Positions 11,901-25,100 are shown, counted from the first letter of the stretch. The stretch is 64,000 nucleotides of DNA from Aplidium turbinatum (GCA_918807975.1 OU964922.1:26896329-26960328); one strand, 5' to 3'. Numbers and translations are program-made. The notes: generated from the sequence alone by a model not told the origin.

Positions 11901-14900
11901 TTGATTGATTTTGATGTAAATTCTTTTCTTATCTTACAGACATACCTGGCTGTCATTGAGAAGACAGTAATGTTTGAATTTGTCCAGTTCATTGCTGTTT
12001 AAACACGATGAAAAATATGGCTTTTATGTTCATAATTTTATCTATCTAATGTCGTAAATATATTTGATTTACCACAAAGTAGATCTGTGCATTTTGAATG
12101 AAAATTATTTGAGAAATATGAGCTAGAAAAATTCCAAGACAGTATCTTTGCCTATTGAAAGAGCTTTCCTTGAAAAGCATTAGACGTGGTGGAAGTGGTT
12201 TGCGTGTTGATACATTACAGCATCTTTCATCACATGATGAAGATAATGCTCTTGTATCATGCTGAAGTCCTCCCAAGTCAGGAATGTTTTCAGCCACACA
12301 ATTTGCACTTTTTCTGTGCATGGTCATAGCATGTTAAGTTTTCGCACATTAAAACTTGTGTATTGCGGAGCCATTTCCCATTTATTGTTGACTCAACGCT
12401 TTGGTGGCTAGCCTAACGTTATCTCGGCAGCATATTTACATGCACATTACTTGATGCCAATGAGTTTAAGCACATGTACAATTGATTACAGTGGAATTAT
12501 GCCATCGGTAAGCGTTTGATCAGTTGTGTATAAGAAGTGCTGAAACCACATGCATAAAAACTCCCAAAATAACATTGCTCGAACACACACAGTATGTTGA
12601 ATGTTGCATATAACTTAATCAATGTGTTTCTCCAAGCAAATATCGACATGTTTTGTCATCACGCTCACGTCCTGCTGAAGCTACAGTAATTTGCTGCTGT
12701 TCCACATGTAGCTTGGAGTATGGTTTGAGGCACAGAACTTGAATAAGGCAAGGAAAAGGTATTTGATTGCTCGAAGCTGCAGAAGCGTACTTTTCGTCAG
12801 ACTCTCAACAGAGTCTGACTCCGACGAAAAGTACTGCAGTTTCGAGAAATGAAAAATCTTCTACCTATATTTCACATGTGTAATAAAATTGAAACGTTCA
12901 TAATGATATGGATATTAGCAAAATATCTCAGCAGTTTTGCAAAGTCAAATATCAAACTTCCTTCGACCCAATTAATTACTTACCGTGCACTTGTTAGGTC
13001 TTTCCCCTGAATGGACTCTCATGTGAATTAATAGTTTGTAGCGAGCATTGAAGGGCTTGTAATTTCTCGGGCACAAAGCCCAAAAGCAAGTGAATTCCTC
13101 CCCCTTTCTTTGGTCGATATGAATCTTCTCTATATGTTTAACTAGTTCCTCTTGTTCCTATTCAAAATAAACAATTGATTGATTAAATACCGCTGCGTTG
13201 TAAAAGATCGTTTACTGCCTCTGATAGGTGGGATTCAAAATGAAAGTGCAATGTGATGATACGACCAATTCGTTTTCGAACAAAGCAAAGACCACACGTA
13301 TACAGTTTGGTATAAGTTAAAATAAATATCTATTGGGAGGGCTTTGTTGGCAAGTTTGTTCTTCGCTGTAAAAACAATAGATAATTTTTTACTATTTTTT
13401 TAAATTGTTCAACTAACAGAAATCAAGACGTTTTAATGAACAAGTATATTTTGTTGGACAACATTTCAACTTTAGCTGTAAAACATGCAACTTACTTTCT
13501 TGTATTGATAAACTAAGACTGTCCTAAAGTGTCGTATTTTTAAAAAAATTCGAAAATACTTTGCTTCGTTTTGATGCAAATTTGCTTAAGTTTTTTTTTT
13601 TCGAAATAGCGTTCTTAGTATAACATCTTGTTTAATTTTCTTTTGAAACCCAAGAAACTGTGTTTCGTTGAGCATTCCAAATTAAGACAAGACACCTGAA
13701 AATTTAAAATAAAGTACCAAAATAAATAAAGTAGGCTAATGCGCCTTGCGCAAATGTTTTTCGAAAATTTGCCAATAAATTAGCGGTACAAGGGATTGAA
13801 ACAAAAGTGTTTTCAAAACTTTTAAAACAAAATTTGCACCATTTTGTCTCAAACAGTTTTTACTCAATAAAGTTCTCTTTCAATTTTGACCTAAAATTAT
13901 CCTGTCCAATATATACATATCTATGAAAAATTACCTTGAAAACTAAATTGCACTCTAACCAACGACAAATCCAAATGGACCCTTCTTTGGAAGTGACTAC
14001 TGCTTCTGAAGTTCCCCTACTGCTGGAGGGTGGCAGAGAAGGAGGACGAAACTGGTTTAACATTACGTTGGAAGGGGGATGATGAGTGCTTTTGACTTGT
14101 GAGGATAAGCGAGAAAATGACGACTGGGCACCTTGTCGTTCAAGATCTTCTGCTCCTGGTTGTTTTCCTGAGTTGTTAAAATCGAAAAACGGGGGGTAGT
14201 TTATGTTGTGTGGAGGTTGCATTTCGTTTGCTTTGCTCCCCTGTGCTAGATGAGAGTTTGCATCTGCTTGCTCTAAGGAAGATCCAGAAACTGGATGGGA
14301 AACGTTGGTTTGTGGATAGGATTGGTTTGTTCCGTGCTTGGTATTTTCATGCTCAAACAAGTTTGAAAATGCCCCAGCCATGTACTCTCCTAATTGTGGA
14401 GCCGGATGCTGTTCACTTTGAGCCATTACACTTCCTGGAGTTGCTACTAGCAACTGCCGTGATATCGTCCCGTTAGAGGGAGTCAGCATATTTCGCGCTC
14501 CTAAGTGGCCGTATGTTCCGTTAAACTCTAAAGCGTTGCTGCTGGTCTGTGGCAAAGGAGATCCGTTACTAAAAAGTAAAGAATTCGGAGATATTCGTAT
14601 GAGTGAATTAAAATCGATTCCATCCATAGACAGAGGTGAAACTGACAAAGTACGTTTTCGAGCAGCGGAGAATAAAGTTCTCGATCCAGATTTTGCTGAA
14701 TGTCTCGGACTCACCAATGTGGAGTTGATTGGAGAAAAACCCTGAAACGGAGACAAGCCACTCAGACCACTTATTGTGGACATAGCGCTCCCAGGCGGGA
14801 TCAAAAAGTCTTCATGGTTGACGTGATGGGCAGTAAAAGAACCGGTAGGAGTAACAGGAGGCAAAACTTTGTACGGGTTTAAGGTATTAGATGTTCCCAA

Positions 14901-17900
14901 TGGTTTATATGAGTGACTGTGGCTGTTAGGACTTAAGTGAGATTGCACATGAAGATGATTGACCGTCGGCGTCTGAGGGTTGGTGGGCTGTAAAAAGTGG
15001 TGATTACTTTGCAGCATATGAGTGGCTTCTGTAGTCAAAGGCATGGAGTTCGGATCAGCCCAATCTTGTTCTCCAAATGAAGACTCCACTTTGTAGCTTT
15101 CTTTATCATCTCGCGGCTGAGAAAAGTGATCAAGAGATTCTTCCGTTTTTTTCATATATTCATCTAAATGATCTGGATTCTCTACTTTAACCGAAATCTT
15201 TATGTGGTTGTTGGTGCTTTTGTCATTAAAATGCGATGATTCCGTTGAAAATGATGGAGCAGCTTCAGATGGAAAACCACTGCCGCTGCTTTGTTGGTGA
15301 AATGATGGTAAATCATTGGAATTTTCGTTGTCTGTAAAAAAAATCTTGTTTAACAAAGACGCTTTTTTCATTGACAAGTTTTTTTTTACTTCAAGCCAGA
15401 TTTAAAATAACACGTCATCTTCAGCAGAAGGCTAGGATTAAACATGATACAGCCTTGGAAGAAAGATTTCTTGTCGTGCCACAAAACATACTGTAAAACC
15501 TGTTACTCTAACCTAGTTAATATTTGATTTTTTTCATTGGGTTAAGCAATGTATCAACCTTTTGATTTAATTCGATTTTATATACTTTTCAAAGATGGTA
15601 GACTATTGCTAACATGTAGTGTAGTCAGTCAGATGATAATAGGCTAATGATGCTGATCAGTATCGGCTGCATAGCTGAGTGGTGAGAGCCCTGTACTGCA
15701 GTCGAAAAGACGCCGGTTCGACACCGCTCAAGAGCATGTGGTTGTGTTTTTGGCAAGACACTTAAAGGCACGCGGTCGATTGTGAAGTGGCGTCTCTTTC
15801 AGCCATAGCTCATGATTTCTCTTAGGCCTATATTATAAAAAAGTAGCCTACGCTGCTCTACAGAGAAATGTCTACGCCCCTTTTCAGGGCTATGGCCTGT
15901 TGAACTGAACCGAAGTGATGCAAGGAAAGCAGAGACATTGTGTAAAAGGCTTACCATGTGACTTTGTGTCATAAATCTCTATAAATCATCCTATCTGAAT
16001 ATACAGCTTAAACTACAAATAGTCTATAATATATATATATAGTTATTATCAACAAGATAACTGTCAATCAAATAATGCAAACTTTTAAATCAATTGCGTT
16101 TTTTAATTATTCAGACATAGCATACGTGCATTTATTTAAGTTAAAACAGTCAATTTTAATAACCGGAAAATTTGTTCTATACATAATCCATTTAGTTCAT
16201 CCGGGACATTGTCGAAAGCTCGCCGGGGTTTCAGCTTTGTCTCAATAAACAAAGCGCACAGCCAAGTGGAAAACCAATGGTTTAATACTTATCCACAGGA
16301 CAGGCCGTTACAACGCTGTCTAAGCTTAGAAACTACATAAACGATGTTGTGTTTGTAGCTGTTGTGATGGCAACTCTGAATGTTTGGAATTATGTGGCAT
16401 TGAAACAGCCATTGGCAGACAATGGTCGAAGTTTGTTCGGTTTATTTAATGGTTTATTCAGAAATTTCTTAAAATTGCAGCCCACGTGTTCGTATGTGTA
16501 AAATAGAAATTAGGGCTATTCGAATTTGCGAAACATTTCGTTTTGACGCAAACTTTTTTTGTCTTGAATTTAGTTTTATTTTGAACTAGGCTTTAAGTTC
16601 AAAACTAAGAGAACTAAAGAAAACCAAACTTTGTTTTTTTGATCTGAGCACTTTCGTTTTTAATTCCTCGTTTTAGCTATGAAAGCCAAGCGTTGTTTAG
16701 AAAACGAAAACGTTCAAATCGACACTAGACACATATTCAAACAATTCATCCACAAATGGCTTCATAAAGTTCTTTTTCACTGTAGAATTTTGTCTTAGGC
16801 TTCAACATAAACAGTGAAAGCGCTTTGAGTGCGAGTAAAATTGCAAAAAATAAGACGATATTGGTGGCTGATGACAATAAGGATGTTTCTACAATGCAAT
16901 TTAACGTTTAAAATGTGCTCTTCAATGTATCTATTTCAGAAGCAAGCTAATTTTATATGAACTGGACGATTGCCAAGCAAAATGCAGCAACTTGCAGTTT
17001 TGCATTGTTCAGTTTGCTTTCTCGTTTGTCTGTATTTCAGCCAAAAGACCTACTATAGCCTATTAGCGTACCGTATCATAACACTCTATGTATTTCATGG
17101 TCTGACAACTTTACACTTATGTTGAAAGACAAAACAGGAGTCGTTTCCTTTTTGGGTATTTGCGATATCATATACAACAAGGTTCCAATTTCAGACAGTG
17201 AGAGAACAGAAGGGTGTCAAATAACACAAACTCAGAATCTTCCATTGTTTTGGGAAGATTTTGATGATCGATGAATGAGGATTACACGTGTCACGTGTCA
17301 ACTTTACATGAAAAAATCATTGGAAAACATACCACGCACGAAAGGGACAAAGCAATTTAGAAAGAACATCGAAAATTGACATTGTTTGCAACAAACTATT
17401 AGACTGAAACTCGCCACCCAAAGTCGTTAAGGACTTCAATTCATAGAAACTTTCAAAATGCTGGTATCCGGCGAAAATTACAGTATGCTACGTTTAAGAA
17501 TATGCTTCAAAAATACTTACTACAAGTAGCCTATTGTAGCGGCAAAACTTTCTCTAATTTTACTATCTCAATCATCTTATTGAAAACTGGTTAAGTTATA
17601 TTGTAGTAGAGAATGATGGAACTCGGATCATGGAAAAAAGCATTTTTAGAAAGTTCTGCAAAACCGAGACGTGCAAGTTTGTAAGTAACAAATTCCGCTT
17701 ACAAATATGTTAACTTGTAGCATGTATTGTTTAGAGATATTTTTACAGTGAAAAACTTAGTGACTTCAAAAATCTTGTTTGATAAAATAAACAACAGTCA
17801 TTGTTGTCTTGAAACAAAATAGTTGAATTGATGTCAAAAATGGATTTCAAAATTTAATTAAATTGTCAATCAAACACAAATTACAACAATACCTGGCCGA

Positions 17901-20900
17901 AGCAATATGCTCCATTATTGAGAGTTTAGGATCATCGACAAAACACTGCTTGACTGGCCAAATAAACATCGCTGCTAGATATAGAATAAAGGAGCTTTTA
18001 GCACCGTTTCTAGGTGCTTGACATTTGCTGCACGTATGTCAACATCACATATAAGCAACAAAAAATCATCATACAAGACTGTGAGTAAAGCTAACGCTTG
18101 AAAGAGAGCTATATATTTTTCCAATAAGCAGCCTACAGTATTAATTTTGAAGAAAAGAATAGTTGATTTTTTACATAGTAGCACGATTAAAGATTTGTAA
18201 TAAAACACTAATAAAATTTCAACCAATCTTTGTTGCAAAAGCTTTTTTATATTGACGCCATAAAGACCAAATACCAAATCCTTCTGAAAGAAAAGAAAGA
18301 ACTTAGTGTAGCCTACGTATGCAAAGGAATTATATTAAATTTATTGGAACAAACTTTTCAAGACCAAAATTTAGACCTGAGAGCAATTTAGTCGCAAAAA
18401 AATACATCGTAGGCTACAAAGAATCTCACACTTATCTTCAATTTTGAACAAAAAAGCAGAGTATAACCCATGAGACAAGTTTCGATTAAGTTTAGCAAAT
18501 TTAGTTTACACAAGATCAAGCCAAAAATCAGTTAATTCCAATTTTCTATCTTCAAAAGAACTCCAATATAGCATATCGGGATTTTTGCCAAAGAAAAGTA
18601 TTTTTGTCACAGCAGGCAAGCTCTAAGTTATGCAGACTAGCGCCAAAACTTTGTCATAACTTTGATAATTTTAAAGAAAAATCCAGTAAATAACGAACAC
18701 AGTGGAGCACTTGAAATCGCTGTTTGAATTAATAATGCTATCCTAGCTAAGCTCGTTGGCGACAAAGGCTGGGACGGCATTCAATAATCTATGTTTGCAT
18801 AGTTCGCGATGCGAATTATTATAGAAAACCTAGTTTGTTCTGAATTAAACGCTTTAAAAGGGAGAAAGCGCCAGCTTTTTTAAAAAAGGAGGATTTTAAC
18901 GTGTAATAACCATTGGCAAACATTAAAAAGAGATCGAGGTATTATCATTTCCCACTGTAATAATGTAGCGTTCGCCTATGAAAATTACCAGTTAAATCTG
19001 AGTTCATAAATCCAGTGTGGCTGTATGTGAAATCTGCTTGTTGGACATCGACTGGAGCTGTGAAAGTCTGAAAACAAATACGCACAGATCAAGTAAACTC
19101 TCTCACACAAAATGACACTTACTTAAACATATGTTTTTAAACAGTGCTACCTTTTTTCACCATAGTTTTTCAATGTACATGAATTGGTGAGCCATGTCTT
19201 TGGTATGAAAATCGTTTACTTAAGCATTTATTTTTAAACTTTCTTTTCAAAGGATCTATTGACATTAAATCATGTCAAGTCTTCATGGAATAGTTGTTTA
19301 TATGTCACCGATGGTTGAAAATTGTCTACGTTTTCCTTGTTTCACATCGAAACACGTTGCATTTTTGTAAACATGGCCAGTCGTTATAGTTTGTTGAGAG
19401 CGATTGAAAGTTGTTAAACAAGCTGTTTTGCAAATCATCCAAGTGAGACGATTGAATAAACAAGCGCGCAAAATTTTTTAAGAAAAAATCTACGTGATCT
19501 TAATGTTGTCCCTACGTTTTAAATTATAAATTTAACAAGAAAAGCAAAACTATGTGAAAAATTTTTAGCAGCAAACTGACGAGAAGTCTTTAAAATAATG
19601 TCCTATTAAGTTTATGGAGGGGGAGCAATATACATAAAAATAGATAAATCATTAACATTACAACATCAAAAGATGACGACTACTGTCACGTGCAATGTGC
19701 CCAACTTCAAGTGTGTCATAACGTGACGTGACAAAACACATACGTTCATCTCAAACGGTATCGAAACAAAGATATTTTATGCGAAAGATGGATGCTTTCA
19801 TTCAGAGGCGTTGACAAAGGGTCTCGGGAGTACTTTTAGACCAGACCTGGGATAATTTTAGAGGTCCGGGATCTTTCCAGGAGAGACAAGAACAAAGAAA
19901 ATACCACATTTTCTTTGGAGTCCTATTGTTGGTTAGGAAAATGTCTTGTTTGAAGGGCTCAGACTTCCCATTGGCCCTGGGCTTAATTATTCTCTTAACG
20001 GTCCTGTTTTTACAGATCGGGTTTAAACTTTCACTTATTGCAAGTGACATTGAAAAGATACACGGAGTTTTGGATAGTAGAAAATTGTAGCCTACATTCA
20101 AGCGCATAGCTGTATCCTTTTTTAACGAATGTTAAAGAGTTACAAATTATTGTACGTCAATATATCCAATGCAATTACAATATTTCCCCATCATACCCTA
20201 TTCAATAGATTTATTCATTCATAGCTTGTCACGCCTGTGTCCGAGCCAGATAAGAGCATTGTTTTTAATGTTTTTAAGTCGTTGTCGTCACAGGAGTAGC
20301 TAAGGGAGCAGTTGATTGCGTGGTATAGAATGGGTTAAATTTCAATAAATAAGTTAATTTAGTCTAATCCAAATTTACATATTGAGGTTTTAGGAAGTTT
20401 GCTTTTAGAAAAAGCTTTTCTAAGTGAATCTGTTAGCATTTTTTTCTAAAACTTAAACATAAAACAAACTTTAAACAAGAGATTTAAAAATAGTAGGAAA
20501 ATCAGAGGTACCGTTTACCTACAGCCGGATTTTCAGAACTTACAGCCATAAAGAAAGCCTTACACTTCAAAATTTTTGATTGCAAACTTCAAACACTAAA
20601 ATTCTCCATTTTTTTTTTTTAAATCTCCTTCGTTATTACTCTTAAGTTTTTCATATTCGCCTAGCTACCCGCCAGAACAATTCACAATTTTCGCATTAAC
20701 TCAACATCTGCAGACTTTTACTAGGTACTTACGTCTGCGAAAGTAACTTCTTCAGGGACAACAGAATTGGACTGGACTCGTAATTTTGAAAATCTTTCTG
20801 GCAGTTGTCCTCTCGGGGACATCACGTCTCCCTTGAAAGTAAAAACGTAAGAAGTCAATAAGTTTTTCGAAAACTTTTTGCTTGTTTGTATCATTATCTA

Positions 20901-22070
20901 GAGTTATTTACTACGTAGCCACTTCACGAATGATGCAGCTGCATGAAGTAATGGAGAACGGATACTCAAAAGCACAGATGTCTCGTAATCTTGTAATTCG
21001 ACATCGAAGAAGATCAACATTACAGAGTATCCCAAAATTTACTTTTCTCATAACGCATAATATATCTATAATATGACAGGTACTGTTATTTTTTATTCAT
21101 CAAATGTTGGCATTTGCACAACAATCTAACCTCATACCGTAATTTATTAGAAATGGATTTCGCTATTAGTAGGCTATAATAGCATCTTCAGCTAGCACAT
21201 GTAAAAAAAATTGAAAAATACGTAAAACAAACAAATAAAGTAAACAAGTGAATAAAGTAAAACTCTGATAATATCAACACGGATAAAAATTCTATTCTAA
21301 ATAGATGGTAACATAATGTTAACATCAAAAACTGAAAGCATAAGTATTAAACTGATGTTCTGCCACGATTTCCAACAATGTAGGCCTACTGGTAGTATGG
21401 TAACCTAAACATTTTGTGCTGTTGTATAAAACATCATTTGCAAATATCAAGACTTAAGGAAGACGTGAAAAAGGTAATTAAACAATAAGTAGGGATTGTT
21501 TAAACCCTATTGTTCATCCCTGTTTGTAAATGTTTCCAAAGAATGAATTAAAGTGGAATGCCTGTAGAAATATCTTCAAAGCCACAGACAGCATAAAATC
21601 TTGAAACAGAAAAAATGTAATCTAACGTTATCCAAAGTAATTTTGAAATCACGATCTTACTTTAATATTTCTTAACTCACCGGCATGTAGGAGTTTGACG
21701 CTGTCATGGAAACAGGGGTTTCAATAACAGGAGGACAAGGAGTTTCCGCTTGAACTAAAATTGTTGGACAATTTAGATTTCTTTCGGGAGAACACTCAGG
21801 TATCGCTCCGGCTGGACTGAAAGTGCTGGAAGACATAGAATGCGCTGGGCTTGCATCTTTTGATAAAGTCCGAGTTCTTTGGTGACGAAGAACTTGAGAA
21901 GAAGAAGAGTGCAAAGGATTTTGAGAAGAGTGCTCCAGTTGATAAAGCGGAGGCGGAGGTTGATAATGATCTGAAGTTCTTTGAGGATAAGGTGGAGGAA
22001 ATTCGTTTTGTCCCGACACTATTTGCTCTTGTAAAAAGGTGTTTTCGTCACTTGGTAAAGAATTATTCAT
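2917..22070 (-). CDS. GLI: Gli family zinc-finger transcription factor (12 coding exons)
   Basis: Nuclear effector of Hedgehog signalling that binds GACCACCCA-type sites. Exons in order: 22070-21681, 20831-20733, 19067-18989, 15331-13935, 13157-12984, 10154-9993, 9621-9511, 6157-6055, 5186-4551, 4262-4154, 3846-3725, 3065-2917. All have GT-AG borders and matching phase, giving 1176 codons plus stop. Residues 1-130 carry two PPxY motifs ([14 protein letters not shown]). Exon 4 has the Gli-specific [12 protein letters not shown] block and TYGHLGA, equivalent to the SUFU-binding SYGHLS. Five C2H2 fingers cover about residues 640-800 ([49 protein letters not shown]). The tail is rich in Pro, Ser and His, with a poly-Pro run and one RRPSS. 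The start Met at 22070 is presumed: the frame stays open upstream to an AG at 22104-22105, so an extra 5' exon is possible. Fingers are certain; exons 10-12 rest on splice phase alone. Confidence 0.9.
4525..5186 (-). CDS. GLI: Gli exon 9 with alternative intronic end
   Basis: If the donor GT at 4549-4550 is not used, translation runs eight codons past the RRPSSK region and stops at TAA 4525-4527, giving a Gli shorter by about 119 residues. When spliced at 4551, the exon joins in phase to 4262-4154, which continues with [12 protein letters not shown]. Both forms are possible. The spliced form is favoured because exons 10, 11 and 12 all keep phase to one stop codon. Confidence 0.5.
5619..5900 (-). 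repeat. tRNA-derived SINE, family 1, in a Gli intron
   Basis: On the minus strand the head reads CCCCGTTAGCTCAGTGGTTA (box A-like), then GGTTCGACTCTCGGGG (box B-like). A body follows that is shared with 37108-37420 and 27546-27719, ending in a GATTCAAAATCAACC-type tail. No acceptor-stem closure or anticodon arm supports a working tRNA. It sits in the intron between exons 8 and 9 of Gli. Confidence 0.8.
7120..7540. repeat. 28-bp minisatellite, about 14 units
   Basis: The unit GGTCCAAAAGTATCCCATAA plus GTATCCCC repeats with a 28-base period. Unit starts include 7157, 7212, 7240, 7268, 7296, 7324, 7352, 7380, 7408, 7436, 7464 and 7492, and there are a few substitutions. It lies in the Gli intron between exons 7 and 8. 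Because 28 is not a multiple of three, minus-strand frames run open through it and yield Gly-Tyr-Phe-Trp-rich peptides that are artefacts. Confidence 0.95.
7757..7825 (+). ncRNA. Hammerhead-like ribozyme motif
   Basis: Contains the core CTGATGA, then a stem GGACAC/GTGTC closing a 12-base loop, then GAAA followed by ACGTTT. AAC-GTT can form a minimal stem III. The flanks ATAATT and AATTAT could pair as stem I around an internal loop. Hammerhead cores of this compact kind are known from terminal repeats of Penelope-like elements. Catalysis is not shown, and the stem I geometry is poor. Confidence 0.45.
8168..8214 (-). ncRNA. Hammerhead-like ribozyme with cleavage triplet
   Basis: Read on the minus strand: GCGATA, CTGATGA, an imperfect stem-loop, then GAAACACGTGTC, then TATCGC. 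GCGATA and TATCGC pair as stem I. ACAC/GTGT forms a loopless stem III directly before the C of the GTC cleavage site. Stem II is the weak part, with a mismatch and a wobble, or an unusual five-base spacer before GCC/GGC. Loopless self-complementary stem III is typical of small retroelement hammerheads that act as dimers. Confidence 0.45.
10735..10800. repeat. hAT-like GC-rich fragment in a Gli intron
   Basis: The stretch with CGGGCCGCATGAAATACTG and GAGCCGCAATGAGG resembles the subterminal region of hAT elements. No termini or target duplication can be seen, so this is only a relic assignment. Confidence 0.25.
12770..12846. repeat. Long palindromic hairpin in a Gli intron
   Basis: CTCGAAGCTGCAG at 12770-12782 mirrors CTGCAGTTTCGAG at 12834-12846. 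GTACTTTTCGTC mirrors GACGAAAAGTAC, and an inner GACTC/GAGTC closes around TCAACA. The transcript of either strand would fold into a roughly 77-base hairpin with small internal loops. It lies between Gli exons 5 and 6. Confidence 0.7.
15661..15913 (+). repeat. tRNA-derived SINE, family 2
   Basis: The head has TAGCTGAGTGGTGAGAG (box A-like) and GCCGGTTCGACACC (box B-like). A body with TTTTTGGCAAGACACTTAA follows, and it ends near GGCCTGTTGAACTGAACC. A shorter copy of the head is at 55335-55430. It lies just upstream of Gli exon 4, in the intron between exons 3 and 4. Confidence 0.75.
19802..20080. repeat. Interspersed repeat related to 43020-43210
   Basis: This stretch and the one at 43020-43210 share a layout: a CTTTGGA-TCCTAT segment, a GGCCC-rich core and CTCTTAACGG or CTCTCAACGG near one end. 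The similarity is patchy and no termini can be fixed. The open frame at 19802-20107 is inside it and has no recognised domain. Confidence 0.3.
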
Positions 22071-22103
22071 GTTGCTTTTCCTTACAAACGTGTTTGAACT
22101 AAC

Positions 22104-25100
22104 CTGTGACGAACATCTATAAAATGTGATTTTGGTAATGAGATTCTGTTAACAATAAGCTTTTTATGCAGGAATTCGTTGGAGAAATAAGCATGGTATT
22201 TTTCTACTTTGTCACATAGGTTATGGGGACGTGAGTGATAAAAAAATCTTCAACAAAGACGCATTCATAGTTGTGTGTGTGTTTTACAATACGATACTAA
22301 ACATAACCACTGAGCACACAGCAAATGTTTTCTTTATGTACACAAATGCTTTTAAGTTTCTAAAGGAGAGATTGCTCGAACTTGGTGTATTTTAATTGTA
22401 ATGGAACCACAAGCTTGAACTGAATTTTTTGCAACCGTGTGGATATTTCAGAAAATCGTTTCAAACTGACAGTGTTGCCAAGTTTGTTTTTAAAAATAGT
22501 CATCCAGGAAGTTTGATTGTTTCTATTGAAAGGTTGTCAGGTGACTTTGAATTATGATGATTTTTATGCCAACCGTAATAAACTGTAGCCTACCTAACCT
22601 CACTCTTCTAGTAGTGTCGGACCTAGTAGATGCTTAATTGAGGTATCAATGGCTGATAAACGGTTGATGTAGGTTTACCTTGCGCAGGCTAGTCCTTAAA
22701 TTATCAATGTAAATTTTAGTGATTCCAATCTAACAAAGCATGAACGCTTTGGTGGCGTTTGGCGTGTTAGTCTGTTCTTGACCATAAATAACCTCCAAAA
22801 ATCACAGATTTCCGATTGGATAGACTTAAAATCCTCAAAACTGGAATATAAATATAAATATTTAAACACTGAATCATCTATCAAAGTGGTTTTATTATGA
22901 TTCAAGAGGCGTCTACTGTTCAATTATTTGTGATTGACATTTTGATTGAAATATATAGTATTTAACATTGGTTTTAATTTTTAATGATTTTAATGTATCC
23001 GTCCAAAACAGTATATTGTAATCAAAACATAAAGGGCCCACAATGTAGACAGTAAACTCATTTTCAGTAAACGTTGGAGTAGTGGACTGTTTTGATCTTC
23101 ACTGCTATTATTTGTCTGGCCTTTTAGTTTGAAACGTTTACTGATCATGTTTTTAGTATCTACTGTATAATTCTGGCTCTTTATTTTTTTTTTTATTAGA
23201 TTTACCAGACTTTCCAGCCATTTTGCTCTTAAGCATTGCATACTGTAGCTTATTTTTTCGTAAAAACTCAAACACATTTATGCATCCTGAGCTTTAGGTT
23301 GTGCTTTGCCTAAGAATTGTTTTCTTGTGTGTTGCTTTAGCACCAAGTTATAGACCTTCCCCGGACATTCCTAGTTAGAAAACTATATTACACCATTGTC
23401 AAAAAATACGGAATCAATGCAAAAAGTGTGAATTTTGCCAGCTGAAATTGATCTAATTCTGAAACATTGTAAATTACAGGTGCAACCTGTTCTTCTTTGT
23501 TTCAAGTAGCAAGCTTACAAAAATTAAAAAAGTACATTTCTTTTTAACTACGGTATCAGTAAAAAAGCGGTCATCTTAACTTATATACAACAGGCTAATT
23601 AAACACTGTCTAATCTTGTTTTGACAAGTTTAATTATGAAATCGACTAACTGATTTAGCCTCAGTTTGACGTACGCTTATTTTTTGTACCATTCTTTATT
23701 GCTGCAGCTTCAAAATACCCTATTGACACACAGAACAAGCTTCAAAAATATGCAGAGGTGATCTTTCAACACACGTTTTTTTATCGTGTTTGCCCGTGGT
23801 TTAATAGCTCGTAATTCAAGTAGCGTGGACTTGTTTCGACATGGCAAGTCTACATCACGTTAAAGCGACGTTGTCGTACGCACAATTTCGTTTCAGTCCG
23901 ACACACTTATATCTCTGAAACCTTCCACAAATTTTTGGAAAATTCCCAGCTTGACCTCTGGAAAAGGAATGCCATTGCTAGATTTTATGATCTCTAATCA
24001 TTCAATCTTGAGCTGTGTTTAACTGGCACTTCAGAGTAAACTACTAAGTTATCCCCTGTCCACAAGGCGGTAACCGATTTGTAGGTGGTCATTTTGTCAA
24101 GCTGCCAGGGACAGTGAAACGATATACGGCAAAAGTACTGACATATTTACTTTTGGTTTAAATTCGAACGGGTTGCTCATCTGTGTTTATGCTGAGTAAT
24201 TGTGGATGAATGAGTGAACTAAAAGTTGTATTCTATCTTTTAACTTATGCAAAAGACCCCAAATAGAGTTCTGGGTAGCTGTTGTAAGTGAGTGACCTCA
24301 ATCATGGCAATGCAATTTACAACGTTTTTCACAACCCCCTTCGTCTTCTTACCCGTAGGCCTACAGTACAACAGTCTGCAAATTGGAGCAGACAATTTTG
24401 ATCCAATGCATTAATGCCTGCATTCAACAATGTAGTGATAAAAAGGAAAAATTATTCACACCAATAGGGCAAATTTCATTTTTACTACAGTGATAAACCA
24501 GCGTGCTTTTCAATTTCAGTTTGTAATCGATTTATTATCTCTGTCAATTCCCTTTTCAATTTTTCTGTGTCATCAATCTATTAGGTCTAATATTAGAACA
24601 AGATCCTCTCTACTTTCTCTTTCGATTGTTCTACTAATACCATTCACAGACTAGTCTACAAAACATGAACGTTTTAGTCTCTCTTTTCGATCTGATGCCA
24701 AGACGTTGGAAGATACGAAAAGCATAAATTCAATCTAGGTATAGTTTTCAATAGTAAAAATAACAACCTTTAATAGTTTCCTATCACATGTTAGATGTCA
24801 CTTTCATAATCTCGTTTACTACTGAGCAAAAATCTAACAGAAATTAAGCCTTCTGCTTAGATCCGTGTATTTAACAATCTTTGGATCAGTACAACAAATA
24901 ATCTGCTTATCGATGGCTTAGGTAAACGATGAAACAACTTTCAACTAGGTTTGGACTGACTGAAAGAGAAACGACATATTCATTTGTTGACACATGAACC
25001 AATGCTTTATCAATAGCTTTGTTTGTTCGATCGCGTTAACAAAATATTTCAAACTAGTTTGATTCTACAGCGCCACTAAGCGGTTTTATTGAATCAACTG

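Noticed and set aside
12046-12327. 93-codon minus-strand frame in a Gli intron as an extra Gli exon
   Set aside because: Adding it would disturb the phase-matched join of exons 5 and 6, which encode contiguous zinc fingers.
14210-14882. Plus-strand open frames opposite Gli exon 4
   Set aside because: They mirror the coding bias of the minus-strand Gli exon and contain no recognisable domain.
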